Below are positions 22,100-36,519 of a DNA stretch of 64,000 bases, piece by piece. The DNA lies in assembly GCA_022578965.1 (NCBI GenBank), contig MU400511.1, positions 124,001 to 188,000 on the forward strand, in the 5' to 3' direction. Under the pieces are notes generated by a model. The model was not told the DNA's origin. It ran no database searches and was given only the letters and a program-made list of their open reading frames with translations. The first letter of the stretch is position 1. Each line of letters opens with the position of its first letter. Source of the stretch: Xylaria sp. FL1777 (taxonomy: Eukaryota; Ascomycota; Sordariomycetes; Xylariales; Xylariaceae). The position numbers and the translations under genes are program-made.

Positions 22100-24400
22100 T
22101 TAAATATATAAGCAAAGGCTTCTAGAAATGCTTAACGTTTTTTTTGTAAAAGTGCTTATAAAAAGTTTATACTTTTTTTCTTTTAAACTATTAAGCTTAG
22201 CTAAATTTTATACTTAGCTTACTATATTTAAAAAAAAAAATATTTGCAAAAGTATTTATAGCAAAATAACTTTGTACTGCTAAAACGTTTTTATATTGCT
22301 TATAATAAAATTTTTTTAGTATAACTGTTAGTTTTTTTTACTAGGAACTTTTTTTATGCTTTGGAATAAAAAGTATTAAAAAAGCAAAATAATTAACTTT
22401 TAGTTTTTTTTTTAGCGTTTTTTTTTTACTTTATATATTTTTAGCGCTTAATAATAAAAAAGCTAACTTATTAAATCTAAAAAAAGTTGCTTTTAGTTTT
22501 TTTAAGAAATAATAAAGCTTAACGCTTATTAAAAGTAATAAACGTAGATCTTTTTATAACTTAAAGCTAAAATGCTTTTTAAAGTTTGCTTTTAAAAATT
22601 AAATAAGCTATTTATAACTTTTTTAATTATTAATATTTCTTTTTAAATATTAGCTTGTTAAGTTATAAAACATGTAATATAAATATAAAGCTTTAATAAA
22701 CTTATATATATAATTATTGCGCTAGCAAAAACAAAAAAGTATAAAATAGCTTAATATAACTTTTATATTAAAGTGCTTTATTATTTAATACTTTTGTAAT
22801 TTTTAGAAAACTTGTTTGTTATTTTTATTAGTAGCATGTTTAAAATTTAAAATATATATTACTTTTAAAACAATATTAATAAAAATAATAATCTAATAAT
22901 TGTTTAAGTAATATTTTATTATAAGATATTTTATTTAAAAAGTTATAATAATTATTATAGCTTACTTTATGTTTTATTAATTTATAAGAAAATTTTTTAT
23001 AAACTAGCTATATTTAGGTTTAATACTTATTTTTGGAGCTTTAGCTTTTTTATTTATATATAATTAAAGCAATACGTTTAATAAAGCTTTTATTTTGTGC
23101 TTATTTAGCTATTTTTTAGCGTTTAGCTTTATAAGGATATTTATAATATAAATAGCTTTAATTTTTTATTTTGTAGTGTTTACTTTATAAAAGTTTTTAT
23201 AGTAGCTATAAATAGCAAGCTTTCTTTAATAATTTAAATACTTTTGTTTATATTAGTAAGTTTTTTTAGCAGCTATTTATTGTTTTAAAAAGAAAATTTT
23301 TAGTTACTGCTTTTTATTATTTTTATATATTGTTTTTAAAACTTTACTTAATAAAAAACAATAAGCTAGCTTTTATTTATTATAAAACTTTAGTTTATTA
23401 AAATGTTTTATGTTATTATTTTTTTAATAATTGTTTAAAGCTTTTTTTAATAGTAGTTTTTTTAAGAATTTTATAAATAATAACTGTTAAATATTTAGTT
23501 TTTATATTGCAAGTTTTCATTTTTTATGTAGTTTTAGCTTTATTGCTAAAACTATTAAATTTTTTATAAATATAATGTTAAATTTATTAAAACAAAAATC
23601 GTTATTTTTGCAATATTTTTTAATTCTAAATAAGTATTATATTAATATTATAAAACTTTTTATAGCTATAAATCTTAACATTTAGTTCGTAGCTTATAAA
23701 AATGCCCTTAAATATTTAGTTTTTAGTTTAAGCATATAAAGTAGCGTTTTATTTATGTTTATTAAGCAGTTTTATATAGCAAAGTATGCTATAAAAGCTT
23801 TTTTTTAAAAATTAAGCGCTTTTTTATTAAGCAACAAGTTAAAAGTATAAAAAACTTTTATTAAGATTACGTATAGTATAAACTACTAATATTTTAATGC
23901 TTTTTTATTATAATATTTTTTATGTATTAAGTATATTGCTTTTTTTTATATTTATTAAACTAAGTTTAAAAATAAGTTTTAGTAAGTTTTGCTATTTTTA
24001 AAGAACGTATAACTAAAGTGCTTTTTTAGTATTACTTTTTTTTTTTTTTTTAGGTTTTTAAAAAACAAACTTTTTATAAAAATTACTTTTTTTTGTATAA
24101 AATAAAACTTTAAAATAGACTTTAAAAAAACATTAACTAAAAAAAACAGTATGTTTTTTAGCTAAATATCTTTTATATTTAGTTTTTTAATTTATAAAAA
24201 AAGCTAGCAAGCTAAATATTTTTTATACTTTAAATTTTTAATAATTACTAGCTTTTTTTTAAGGCTATTTTTAAAAAGCTGTTAGTTTTTAAAGAAAAGC
24301 TTTTTATAATTAGTAATTAAGTTTATATATATATGTTTATTTTTTTTTTTTTTTGCTTTTTTTTTAAAGTTTGCTATTTTTTGTGCTAGTTGCTTGTATG
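22100..24400 (-). pseudogene. Element B1 downstream coding-like region (counterpart of that in B2)
   Basis: Inverted counterpart of 49900-52250. Landmarks match, for example the stretch at about 22080-22300 is the reverse complement of about 52080-52340. Presence in both copies shows that it belongs to the element rather than to a later insertion. Function unknown; limits approximate. Confidence 0.55.
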
Positions 24401-27399
24401 CCTTAATATTAAATATTAGCTTTTTAGAACTTTCAAAAAAAAATGCCTTTATTTTTAATTAATCTGCAGTACTAATAACTTTCTTAAAAATAAAAAATGT
24501 AATAATTAAAAGCATATATGTATAATAAAAGCAATTCTTAATAATACTTAAGCGTATATATGCTTTTGCTATATTTTATAATTTAATAAAAAATATAAGC
24601 AAGTTAAAAATTTTAATATAAGTTAAAAGTATAAAAACAAATAATATAAAAAGTATAAAATGCAAGTATTAATATTAATACTGCTTGCTATATATAGTTT
24701 AATATTTTTAATTGCTAATTTAAGTTATTATTTTTTAATAATTATAAAATCTTTTAAATATAAATGCTAAAAGCATTTATACTAAATATAAAAAATTAAA
24801 ACTTATTAAGTAAATAAAATAGCAAAGTTAAGTATAAATAAAAAGTTTAATAAAGCAAATGTAATAAAAAAAAAGCTAAAATATGTATTTTTGAATTAGC
24901 GCACTTTTTTTTTATAAACTTACTATATTATTTTTAATTTATTAATTAATTATTTTATTGTTAAAATAAATTATTAATTATTAAATGTTTTTATAATAAT
25001 TATTTTTTATATGTTTATACTAATATTAATTAAAAAATAAGCAAATAAAATAGTTTTAATTAATTAAGTAGTTATTTTTTAACTTTTTTTTTAATACATT
25101 TATAATTTACTTTTTTTAAACATTTATTGCTACTAATAGCAAAGTAAGTAATTTAAGCTTTAGTAAATATAAAAAAAAAGCTTGTTTTTTTTTTTAATTT
25201 GTTTTTTTTTAAGTAGTTTTAAAGCTTAAATCTTTTTTGCAATTTTTTTCTTTAGTACTTAAATCTTTAGATCGCTTAATTTATGCTTTTATTATAAAGT
25301 CTTTATTTTTAAGTAGTATAATTAATGCTTGTTTAATTAAGCATTTAAAAAACAATTTTTTTGTTATTAATAAAGTTTTTAACAATTAAAAAGCATTGTA
25401 ATAATTAATTAATATTTAGAAAATTAATATTGCTTAGCTAATAAATAATTATACTTATAATATTTAAAAAGTTAAGTTTACTAATAAGTAGCAAAATATA
25501 TATATATTTTTTTTTTTTAAATCTTGTTTTTTTTATTTAGTTAATTTCTTTTGTTTTATATAATTAAGCATTAAGCTATTTATAAATTAAAATTTTTAGT
25601 AGTAATGCTAGCAATAAATATATTTAATAAAAAGTTAATTATAATTTCTTTTGTATATACTATGCAAATTAACATATTTAAGCTAGCTTTAGCTAAGTAA
25701 AAAAGCAAAAGCATTTAAAATTTTGCTTATTATATATAAAAGTAACTAAAAGTAGTTTTTAAAGCAAATATATATATTAAATCTTTTATAATTTTTGCTA
25801 ATTTATAGCTATGTTTATATAGCTGTTTAAAATATAAAATGCTATATTTTATAAGCATTATAAACAGTTATTAATAATAATTAAAAGCAAAAAATATATA
25901 AAGCTTTATTTTTTTTTTTTTTGCTATACTATTTTAAAATAAAGGTTTAATATATATACTAATTATACGTTTATTATTTAGTTATAAAACTATTTATTTT
26001 ATAAGTTTAAAAGCAATATAGCTAAATATTTTAGAGCTAATATAATAACTATAGCAGTTAAAAAAAATCTTATGCTTAAAAACTCTAAAAAACAAATAGT
26101 TTTAATTAAAAATACTTTTGTTTGCTTAACTAAAAAAAAAACCAAATTAAAACGCAAATTAAAGCGTTTTTTTTAAGCTAATTTTGTTGCTTAGCTTATT
26201 AAATGTAATATTAGTAAGCAATAATTTAGTATTGCTTAAAAAATTAGCATAATGCTTAAATATTTAAAAAAATAGCTAAAAAAATAAATTAAATAAGTTA
26301 TATAAAGTAAAATAAAATAAGAAAATTAAACGATTTGCTTATATAGCAATGTTTTTTTTAATACAATTTGCAATTATTTTTTTTTATTGCATAGCTTATA
26401 AATTCTTTTTTAAGCGTAATAAATAAAAAAAAAATAGTTATTATATAAAAAGTTAAGTTATAACATTTATAAAAACAAATATATAAAACTTTTATAATAA
26501 AAAAATTAAAAATATATAAAATAAAAATTATTAATACTAAATTGTTAAATCTTTTTCTGTTTTTTTTTTAGTTTTTATTTTTTTAGCTTTATATAATTAA
26601 ATAATTTTACTTAATTTTTTATAGCAAAGTTTTGTTTTTGCTAAGCTTGCTTTAAATTTTGCTTAAATATTTGTTGTTTTATTAAATGCTTATTATTGCT
26701 TAATAGCAGTTTTAAATTATTACTAGTAGTTTAAGCATATAAAATATAAACTAATAACTTTTTAAGGTGTAATAATAGTGTTTTTTGCTTTTTAGCAGTT
26801 TTAAAGTTTTTATTAAATATTAAATAATTTGAACTAAAAGCAAAAAAAGCTGTTTAGTTTTAAATAAAAATAACAAAACAATTAAAAGTAAAAAAACTTA
26901 TGCGCAAGCATTAATGTAATAAAATAAACTTAAGTAGTTAAAACTAATAAGTAGTTTTTATTTCTGTTTTTTTTGTTTTTATGTATTTTTAAAAAAAAGC
27001 AATAATAATTTATACTAAAATTAAGTTATTTAGCTATTTAAAAAACATTAAAATAAAATAAAAACTTATATTTTTAGCGTAATAATAAAAAGGGTGCTAA
27101 TAAACTAGCTATTATAAAACTAATAAATATAAAACTAATAAAAAAAAAGCTATAAAAAACGCGCTTAGTTTTAAGCAAAAAAAAATAGTTTTATATATTA
27201 TAACTTAATTATATAAACTTATATAATTAGTAAAAATAAAAAACAAAACAATCAGTAAAAAAACAAAAAGTAAAAAAAAAAAATTCTATTGTTTTAGCTT
27301 TTATTAGTTATTACTTTTTAAAGTGCTTTATAATATAATAGCTAAAAAAATAAAATAAGCTGTTATATTTTTTAGCACTTAAAATGTTTAAAGCACTAA

Positions 27400-30300
27400 A
27401 AGTTATACTATAGCTTTTATAAACTTAAAAAGCTTTTATAACTTGTTATATTTTTTTTATTTTTTATAGCTTAATTATTATAGCTTTAATTATTAAAAGC
27501 TTTATTATTTTAGTTTAGTTCTTAATAAATAGCTATAGTACTAGTAGTTTATACATTAAAATTAGAATTCTTTAGTTTTTAATACTTTTAATTATTTTAT
27601 ATAAATTGCTTTAATCTTTTAAAAAAAAATAACCTTTTTAATTTTTTGCTAGTTAGTTTTACTAATTAGTATTGCTTATAATTAATATTTTTTTTAACTT
27701 TATAAAAGCTAATTTATTTATATAGCAGCTTTTTATTATTAAACTTATTTATTAAAAGCATAGTATTATAAAAAAAAACAAAAAAGCTTTTTTTAAGTAG
27801 TTGCTTAATTTTATAAGCGTTTTTCCAAAATTTAGCTTTTATAGCTAATTTTTTTTTTTTAGTTATAATTGTTTTAACCTTTATAACATTTTAGTTGCAG
27901 CATTTTAGCTACTTAACTCTAGCTTTAATAAAATTTTCATAAAAAGCAACATTTTATTACTTAATTACTTTTTACGTTAATATTACATTTTTTACTAGCA
28001 AAATTAGCATTTTTTTATATATTAGCTTATATAAGCTGCAGCTATAATAGCATACAAAAGTATAATTTGCTTATACTACTAAGTTTAAATATTTTAGCTA
28101 ATTTTTTTTAGTTTTATTTGTTATTTATATAAAGCTTTTTTTTATTAGCTTATAGCTTTTTTTAATAAAGCCTTAGGCCTAAAAATAATAAGCTAAGCTA
28201 TAATTTATTTTGTAGCTTAAAGTATTTACTGCATTTTTTATTTCTTTTTTAAATTTAAAGCTATTATTACATTTAATCTTTATAAGGACTTCATGCTAAA
28301 ATATAATTTTTTTTTTAATAAATTTAAGTATTTTTGAAAAATTTACGTATTTTAAAAGTTTAGCTTTTAAATAAGTTATTATTTTGCATTTTGCTTTTAT
28401 AATAGCTTTAAATCTATTGCTTAATAGCATAGTTTGCATATTTATAACTTAAAAAACTAAAAGATTTAAAAAGTAATTAAAACAGTATTTTTTAGTTTTT
28501 TTACTATTAGTAGATTTTTAGTAATTAAAGCAACTAGTAATTATAATATAAACGTTTTAATAAAGGCCTTTTTAGTAATATTCTTAAGTTATTTATTAAG
28601 TTATAAATATTTAGCTTTTATATGTTATCTTTTTATAGTTTTTTTTAATAAAAGCTTTTTAAGTTTTTTTGTTATTAATAACTTTTTTTAGCATTTCTTT
28701 AAACTTTGCTTTTTTTTAAAAAATAAACTTATTAACAAAAAATTTAAAGGCTTTTTTTTTAAAGTAATTCTGCTTTTTTTTTGTTATAAGTTCTTTTAAA
28801 ACTTGCTTAAAAATAAAATACTTAGTAATTTGCTTACTTTTTTTGCTTTAGTTTTTTTTTAAGTATAGCAAAAGTTCTGTTTTTTAGTATACTAAGCTTT
28901 TAATTAGTTAATTGCTTGATTTTTTATACGCAATAATAATAGCTATTATATATAATTAAAAATTAATAAAATCTTTTATATTTCTTTTTTAATAATTATT
29001 TAATTTATTTAATAGCTTAAAAGGTTTCTTAAAAAGCTTATTAATAGCTATATGTTTTTTTTCTAGCACATAATAAAGTATAAAATTAAAAGTTTTTATA
29101 TATGCTATTTATTTTGTTAATTAAGCATTTAATAATGCTAAAAATTTATTATTTAGCTAAGCTATAAAAACTTTTGCATTAGTTTTTAAATAAAACGTAA
29201 TTTTATAAAAATAGTTATATAACTTTTAAAAAGTTTTAATAATAGTAAGTTTTTTTAGCTTTATAGCATTATATTTTTTTTAAGGCTTTTTTATGTTTTA
29301 AATTTATATTTTGCTAGCTTAATAGCTTTATTAATCTTTTAGTATAAAATAGCGCTTTAGCTAGTTTTAAAAGCATTTATTTTTAGCTAAATAGGTTTTT
29401 TTATATAATTAAAAGTAATAAAAATAAAAGCTATTATAATAGCTTTTTAAAGCTTCTTTATAGCTTTTTTCTGTGGTTTTTTAAAGCAAAACAGCTTATT
29501 TTTCTGTAATAAAACTATTAATAGTTTTGTAATTATAGTATACTTTTGTATTTATATTTAGTAGTATACTATTATTTCTAAAAAAGACCGTACTTTTATA
29601 ATGTTTTTATAAATCTTTTACTTGAAAATTTTTATTACTTTTGCTTTTATTAAGCTTTTATTATTAGTGCTATATATATAGCTAACTATTTTAGTTGTTT
29701 GTTTTGCTTATTTGCTTTTAAGTATGCTAGCTATAATTTTAACTAGCTTAAAATTAAACAGCATAACATTAAAATTTTTAAAATGTTTTAATATAAACTG
29801 TTTAATATTTAAAGCAACTTTATAATTATTATACTTAGTAGTAAGTTTTTTAACTATTATGTTATTAAAAAAAAGTTTATATTTTATTAGTAATATATTA
29901 TATAAAACTTTTAATAGTACTTTTAGAAATTAAGCTATTAAATTTATTGCTTTTTGCAAAAAAGTAGTTATTTAAAAAAAGCTTATTAATATAAAAAAAG
30001 CTATTATTGCTTAGCTAAAAATAAAAAGTAATATTTAATCGTATTTTAAAAATAAATTAACTATAGAAATTACTTTATATATTATAAACTTTTTAAAAAA
30101 TTTATTATAGCTTTAAAAAAAATTAATATTATATATAATAACTGTGTTTATTTTTGTAGCTAAATTAATTAACTAAACTTTTTTACTTTTTTTTTGCACT
30201 AAAAACTAAGCGTTGCAATATAAACTATAAGCTTTTTTAAAAACGCTATGCTTAAGTTAAGTTTTTAAAACCTTTATAGTAATATTTTTTAAAAGCTTAA

Positions 30301-30500
30301 AAATTAAAATATTGCATACTTGCTATGCTTTATAAAAAACTGTTTTAATTTTATAAAAAAAAGAAATTTTATTATGTATTTTTTTTATTTTAGAAAAGTT
30401 CTAAAAAAGTGCTATTTTTTTGCAATACTATATTTTAGTTAATAATATTACTTTTTGCTAAGTAAAATCAGTTGCATAAAGCTTTTTTAAAAAAACAGCT
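27400..30500 (-). pseudogene. Element B1 pol remnant (RT, RNase H, integrase)
   Basis: The RT active-site box reads F-F-N-N on the minus strand (29872-29861), followed by the IIV-K-K-L-T-T-K-Y-N segment that matches B2 at 44393 onward. Placement of RNase H and integrase is taken from the inverted copy. Heavily mutated and non-functional. Confidence 0.75.
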
Positions 30501-33500
30501 AGTTGTTTAGTAGTTAATTAAGTACTTTTAAAAGTAGTACTAAAACATAAATATATATTTTAATAAATGCTATTTTATTAAAATAGCGCAAAATTTTTTA
30601 AGTAATAGCTTGCTTTTTTTAAAGCTTGCTTTTTTTACTTATAAAATTTAAGTAAAACAATACTATTAAATAGCATGTTATTTTTAAAATAAATCTTTTT
30701 ATTTTTTGTTTTATATATTATATTTAAAATTATTGTTTTATTTTTTATTAATTCGTTAGTTTTTAAAGCTTAAAGAATTAATAGTGCTTAAGTTATAATT
30801 AAGTTATATTTGCTTTTTAATTTGTATGCAAAATTTTTAGTTTTTACGATTGTTAATCTTTTAGTGTTTTTTTGCTTTAGCGCTTTTTTTATTATAATTA
30901 AAAGTATTTTAAGTAGTTAATTATTATTAAAAATAGTATAAATTTTTTTATTGTTTTATATTTTTAAGTTTTTAAAAAGTTCGATATTTTATATAAAAAA
31001 AGTTAAAAAAGCTACTAACGTTATATTATTATATAAGTTTTAATTTTTTTAAAAGTTTGCACTTATATATTTTTTTAAACTATGTTTTTTTAATTTTACT
31101 TTTACTTTTTTTTGCTAATTATTGGATTTTTTATTTAAAATCTAGCATTTTTATGCTTTATATAGCTTATTTGCTAAGCTAATAGTTTAGCAAATATATA
31201 TTAGTTTTTTAGTTACTAATAACTTTAAGCTTTTAGATTTAGTTCTTTAATATAATTTATTACTAATATAATAATTTAGCTAGTTTTAAATATTATATTA
31301 GCTATTATATAAAAGCTTTAAAAATATAAACTTATTTATAACTTTATAATAAAGTTTATTTTTAGCAACAAAAAGTAAGTAGTTTATTTTTTGCTAACTA
31401 TATATAGCAAAAAAAGCAGCAATTTTTTATTTATTTAAATAGTAATTTTTAAGCATTTTATATATTTAATAAAATTGCTAGTTCGGTTAAATTTTTTTTA
31501 AGTTATATTTGTATTCCTAATAATAAAGCTGTTTTTATTAATAAATAAATTTATAATAATGCTAAACTACGCTTTAGAATTAATAATCCTAGTAATATTT
31601 TTTTTATAGATTTTATTTTTTATTTTTATAATAAACTTTAAGCAAAGCTATATATATTTTTTTATTTTTGCAACGCTTAAAAATATAGCTAAAATACTTT
31701 GCGTTTTTAATAGCAAAGCTAATATAAAGCATAAATCTAAAAAGCTTAAATATTTTTAGTTAAAATAATTTATTAAGCTTAAGTTTTTTTTATTATAAAA
31801 CTTATATTTTAATGTTCTTTTAAATAAGTTTAAGCTATTATTACTAGCATAATTATTATATTTTTTATAAATTTTTATTTTAAAAGAGTTAAAAGTTTAG
31901 TTAGCGCTTTTTAAAACTATTAATGCTAGTTATATTAGCTTTTTAAGCTTATTTTTTTTTTTTAGCGCTATTAGCGCAAAATTAGCACTAAGCTAAAGTT
32001 TAGCTAAAAATACTACTTTTTTTAAAAGTAGCATAAATATAACAATTAGTAACTTTTGCTTTTTTAAGTTATTTTTAAATAACAAATATATAATATTATA
32101 TTAGTTTAAAATCTTAAAAAGCATTTTATTAAACTTTAGCTTATTTTTTAACGTTTAAAAATCTAAAGCAATATAAGCAAAAAACAACATTACTTAATTA
32201 TTTTATTAGTTTTAATTACAAAGAACTTTTATTATTTTATAGCGTTGCTTTTTTAAAAAAGCAGCTATAAAGCTAAATTAAAGCATATAAATATGCATAA
32301 TAAAACTGTTATATTTTATTTTTTTATTTATTTATGCTACTAAATAGTTTAATAAAAAGCTAGTTTTGCAAGTATTATTAAGTAATTTATGTTTATTAAG
32401 CTAATTAGCTAATTATAATATTAGCTAAAAACTTTTTTGTGCTTTTTTAATTGCTAGCTATTAAAATTTTATATTGTTTTTTAAAAAATCTATATTTTTA
32501 TAAAAAAAAGCATTTTTTATGTTTATTTAAGTTAAAATTTTTTGCAATAAAGTTTTTAATTAAGCTTTATATTTTAATTTGTTGCTTTTTTTTTTTAAAA
32601 TAAGCTATAGTATATTTAATTTAATCCTTTAATTCGAGCTTTTGCTAAGGTTATTTAAAAGTAATAGTATTATTTTTAGCATTAGCTTAAGCATTTTTGC
32701 TGCTTTAAAATATAACTTAGCTTTTATTTAAGCAATTGTTTAAATAAAAACATTAAAGTACTTTAGAACTTCTAGTATAAAGTTTTTAAAAATAACATTT
32801 GTTTTTTTGTTTAAAAAATTCTTAGACTTTTTAGCTTACATTTTTTTAAATTTTAAGCTTTTTTTTATAAGTTTTGCTTTTTAAATTCTTTAAAGCTTTT
32901 AATAATTAAAGTTCTTTAGTTTTAGTAAAATATTTTGTTCGTAAAAATTGTTGTTTATTTATATATTTTTAATGTTAAGCTAAATAAAAAACTTATTATT
33001 ATTTAAATAAATCTTTTTAATTGTTTAATTTATAAAAGGCTTTTTTTTTTGTTTTTTAGGTTTTTTTTTATTTTTTGTTTAATAAAAAATAGCTTTTTTA
33101 GTTAAAAGCTTATAATAATTAGCTTAAAACATATTTATATTAATTTTTCTGCTTAATATATAGCTTTATAAAACTTTAGTGCTATTTACATTATAAAAAG
33201 TGCTTTATATAAAGTTTTAATTAGTTATAATAAAGCTATTATTTAGCTTGCTGTTTATTAAGTTGTTTTTTTTAATATTATAAGCTTTTATTAGTTTTAT
33301 TTTATAAAGCATACTAGTTTAATTATTAAACTTTTTATTTAAAAATTAGTTTAGCTGCTTATTATTTAGCTAGTAAAGTTTTTTTTTTTTTTAACTCTTT
33401 TGTTTGCTTTTTATTTTAGCATTTAAATCTTCATTATTTAAAATAAAGTTTTTTTTTTGCAGTTAATAATAAGCTTTTTGCTTAAGCAGTTTATTATTGC

Positions 33501-36214
33501 TTAAAACAAAGTTATATATTTATTTTATTATAGCATTAAAAATTTTCTTTTTATTTTTGCTAATTTTTATAACTTTAAAGAAAACCTTTATATATTTAAA
33601 GCTTGCAAAAAATCTTAGCTTTTTTAAATACTATTTAAAATTCTAGTATATAATATTTTCCTTTTTTAATTTGTAAGCAAAACTACACTTATAAACGTAA
33701 TAATTATTTATGTTATATTTTTAATAAATAGTTCTTTTTATTAAATAAAAATTGTTTAACTTTATTTATTATAAAAAATTAAACGATTGTTTTTTTTGTT
33801 TTTATTTTTTAAAGTTATATTTATTTTTTTATAAATATTTAAAAGTTATAGCATTAATGCTAAACATTTGTTCTTTTAATAAGTTTATATTAATTTTATA
33901 ATATTGCAGTGCTTATAGTTTTTAATTAACTAGCTAAATATATTAATTTTGCAGTTCTTTTAGCATTTTTTTTAGTTTTTTTTTTATAATTGCTATATTT
34001 TTTTGTTTTAACTTTAGCTACTATATTTGCTTAATAATATTATTTATGTTTTAGTTATAAACAAAGTATTAAGCTAATTTTACTTGCTGCTTTTTAATAA
34101 TAATTGTTTTAATAGCTAGTATAATTATATTAATAGCTAGCTTAACAGTATTAATAGCAATATATAAAAGCTTATTAAAATTATAATTATATAAATAATT
34201 AACTTTTTTTTATGCTTTGCATGCTTTTTTTATTTTTTTAAAATAAAAATTTAGCTTAAACTTTTTATTAATTTAATTATTTAATGTTTTATAAAAGTTT
34301 TTATAAAACATTTTGTTTAAGTTATTATATAACTTTTTAAAAAACTTTATTATTTTATTAATAATATTTTAATTTAGCTTTTTAAGCAAACTTTAAGTAA
34401 ATTAAAAATTAAAGTAGTAATTTTTTTATGCTTTAATATTTTTAGTATATACTTAATGCTAAAAAAAATAAGTTTTAAAATTAATAAAGTATATAGCTTT
34501 TAAACAAGCTTTAAAATTTTGTAATATAATAATAGCAAACTTATTTTGCTTAAAGTTTTAAAGCTTAAACTTTTATTTAAGCAGTTTATAAGCTTTTATT
34601 TAAAATAAATAATCTTTTAGTATTATTTTTATTATTTTTTTTGTTTAAAAAATGTTATAATAAACAAAAACTTATTTAATTTTATTAATGTTTTTAAAGC
34701 ATTTTACGCAAAAAAAAGCATTTAAATCGTTTAATTATTTGTTTATTTTTAACTTATTAAACAGTAAATACTAGTTTAATTTTAGGTTAAAAAGCATAAA
34801 TAATAGCTTAATTTTAGCATTATGCTTATTATTAAAATAGCTTAAGCTAAATAAAGTTGCTTTAATACTTTTTAAAAACAATAAGCTAGTTATTTTTATT
34901 TTTTTTGTTTATAAGTAGTTTTAATATTTTTTATATATTAATATAAAAAAATCTAACAATTTTTTATAGCTAAATTATTTAATTAAGCTATAGTTTTTAA
35001 ACTTTTAAGCTATATAATAAATCGAAATAAAGTTTATATAAAAGTAATAAAAAAAGTAAGCTAAAAAAAATAATAAAAATAAACTAAATAAAAATATAAG
35101 TTTAAAAAAAAAAAAAAGTATAAAGTGCTTAAAATTTTTAGGTATTTTGTATATTTAAGTTTTTTTGTGCTATTTTTTTAGACTTTTTTCTTAAAAAACT
35201 TAACGATTTTTTTTGTTTGCATTTATAAAAACTACTAGCTTATTTTTTATAGCTTTTTAAGTTTTTCTTTAAATGCTTTTATATTTTTATTTTTTATGCG
35301 CTTTTATTTTTTTATATGCTTTATAACGTTTAGTTTTTTTGTTTTTTAATTTAGCTTGCTTTGCTTTATGCAAGTTTTATTAAGCAAGCTTTATTTTTTT
35401 ATAGCTTTTTATTTATAAAAGTAACATGCTTTTTTTTTTTTTTTAAAGCTTTTTTATTTAATAATAAGTGCTATAAAAAAGCAATAGCTATGTTTTATGC
35501 AAAGTTTTTAAGTAATAGCTAGTTTACACTTAAAAAACTTTGCTTTTTATTTTTTAATAAAAAACTATATTAGCTTAAAAAACAAAGTATATTTTTAATT
35601 ATTAATAGCTTTATATATTAACATATAAACTTAAACTTATTTAATATAAATAAGCGTTAGTTCTGTTTATATTATAGCTTTTTAAAAGTTTTAGCAACTT
35701 TTACTTTTTTTTAAGCTTATTTTTTGTTTTTTTTTATTTATACGAAAGCAATTATGCTTTTTTTTTTATAAAGCACTAGCTTTTTAGCAAAAATTTCTTT
35801 CTTTTAGCCTTTTAAAGGTTTTTAACAAACAATCTTTTAGCTATACTATTTTAAAAATTATACTAGCATTTTAATACTTAATTATTATTTTATTAAAAAA
35901 AATAAAAGCGTTTTATAAGCTAAATTAAAAAAAACAGTTTAATATTTTTATACGTTTGTTTTAAGCTTTATTAATTAAAAGCTACTAGCTTAAATATTTG
36001 TGCTAATTATAATTAAACTGCTTACGTTAAGTAAGCTTTGCTTATTGCTAGCTAAAGCAATTAAGTATAATATATTATATTCCGCTTATAAAAATTATAG
36101 CAATTAATAAATAAATAAATTAAACATGTAAATTAGCAATAATAAATTGCTTATTTATTAGTTTTATAGTATTATTTATAATAAATAAAGAATTAGCTTT
36201 ACTAAGAACACTAA

Positions 36215-36519
36215 TAAAATAAAGCAGTATAATTATGCAAGATTTACTATAATACTTTAATTGCAAAAAAATAAGTTATAACTTACGTATTTAAGCAATT
36301 AGGCCATATATAAATTAAAAAATTAAACAATTAATTAAAAAGCTATCTAATAATATAAATAAAGCAACTATAGCTAATTTTTATAATATTAAGCATAATA
36401 ATTAAATTTATACTTTAAAATTTAGCATAATATTTATACTTTTATTTTTACTATATAACTTAGCCTAAACTTACTTTAACTAGCTTAATTAACTTATTTA
36501 GCTACTTTACTTTACTTTA
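36215..36519 (-). repeat. Element B1 5' LTR
   Basis: 305 bp, same orientation as the split LTR at 13827. It is followed by the ATAT duplication and then by the resumed RT frame of element D. Confidence 0.9.

Larger units (their letters stand above)
13827..36519 (-). mobile_element. Element B, copy 1: about 15-kb LTR retrotransposon (minus strand), interrupted by element A
   Basis: LTRs at 36215-36519 (5' in element sense) and 13827-14100 plus 21839-21869 (3', split by A), each 305 bp. The flanks carry ATAT duplications (13823-13826, 36520-36523). Without A and its 5-bp duplication it is about 14.95 kb. It is the inverted counterpart of B2 (37741-52798) along its whole length. Its RT active-site box is on the minus strand at 29861-29872. 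RT, RNase H and integrase lie at about 30500-27400, and a further coding-like region at about 24400-22100, all on the minus strand. It broke the RT of element D. Confidence 0.9.
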
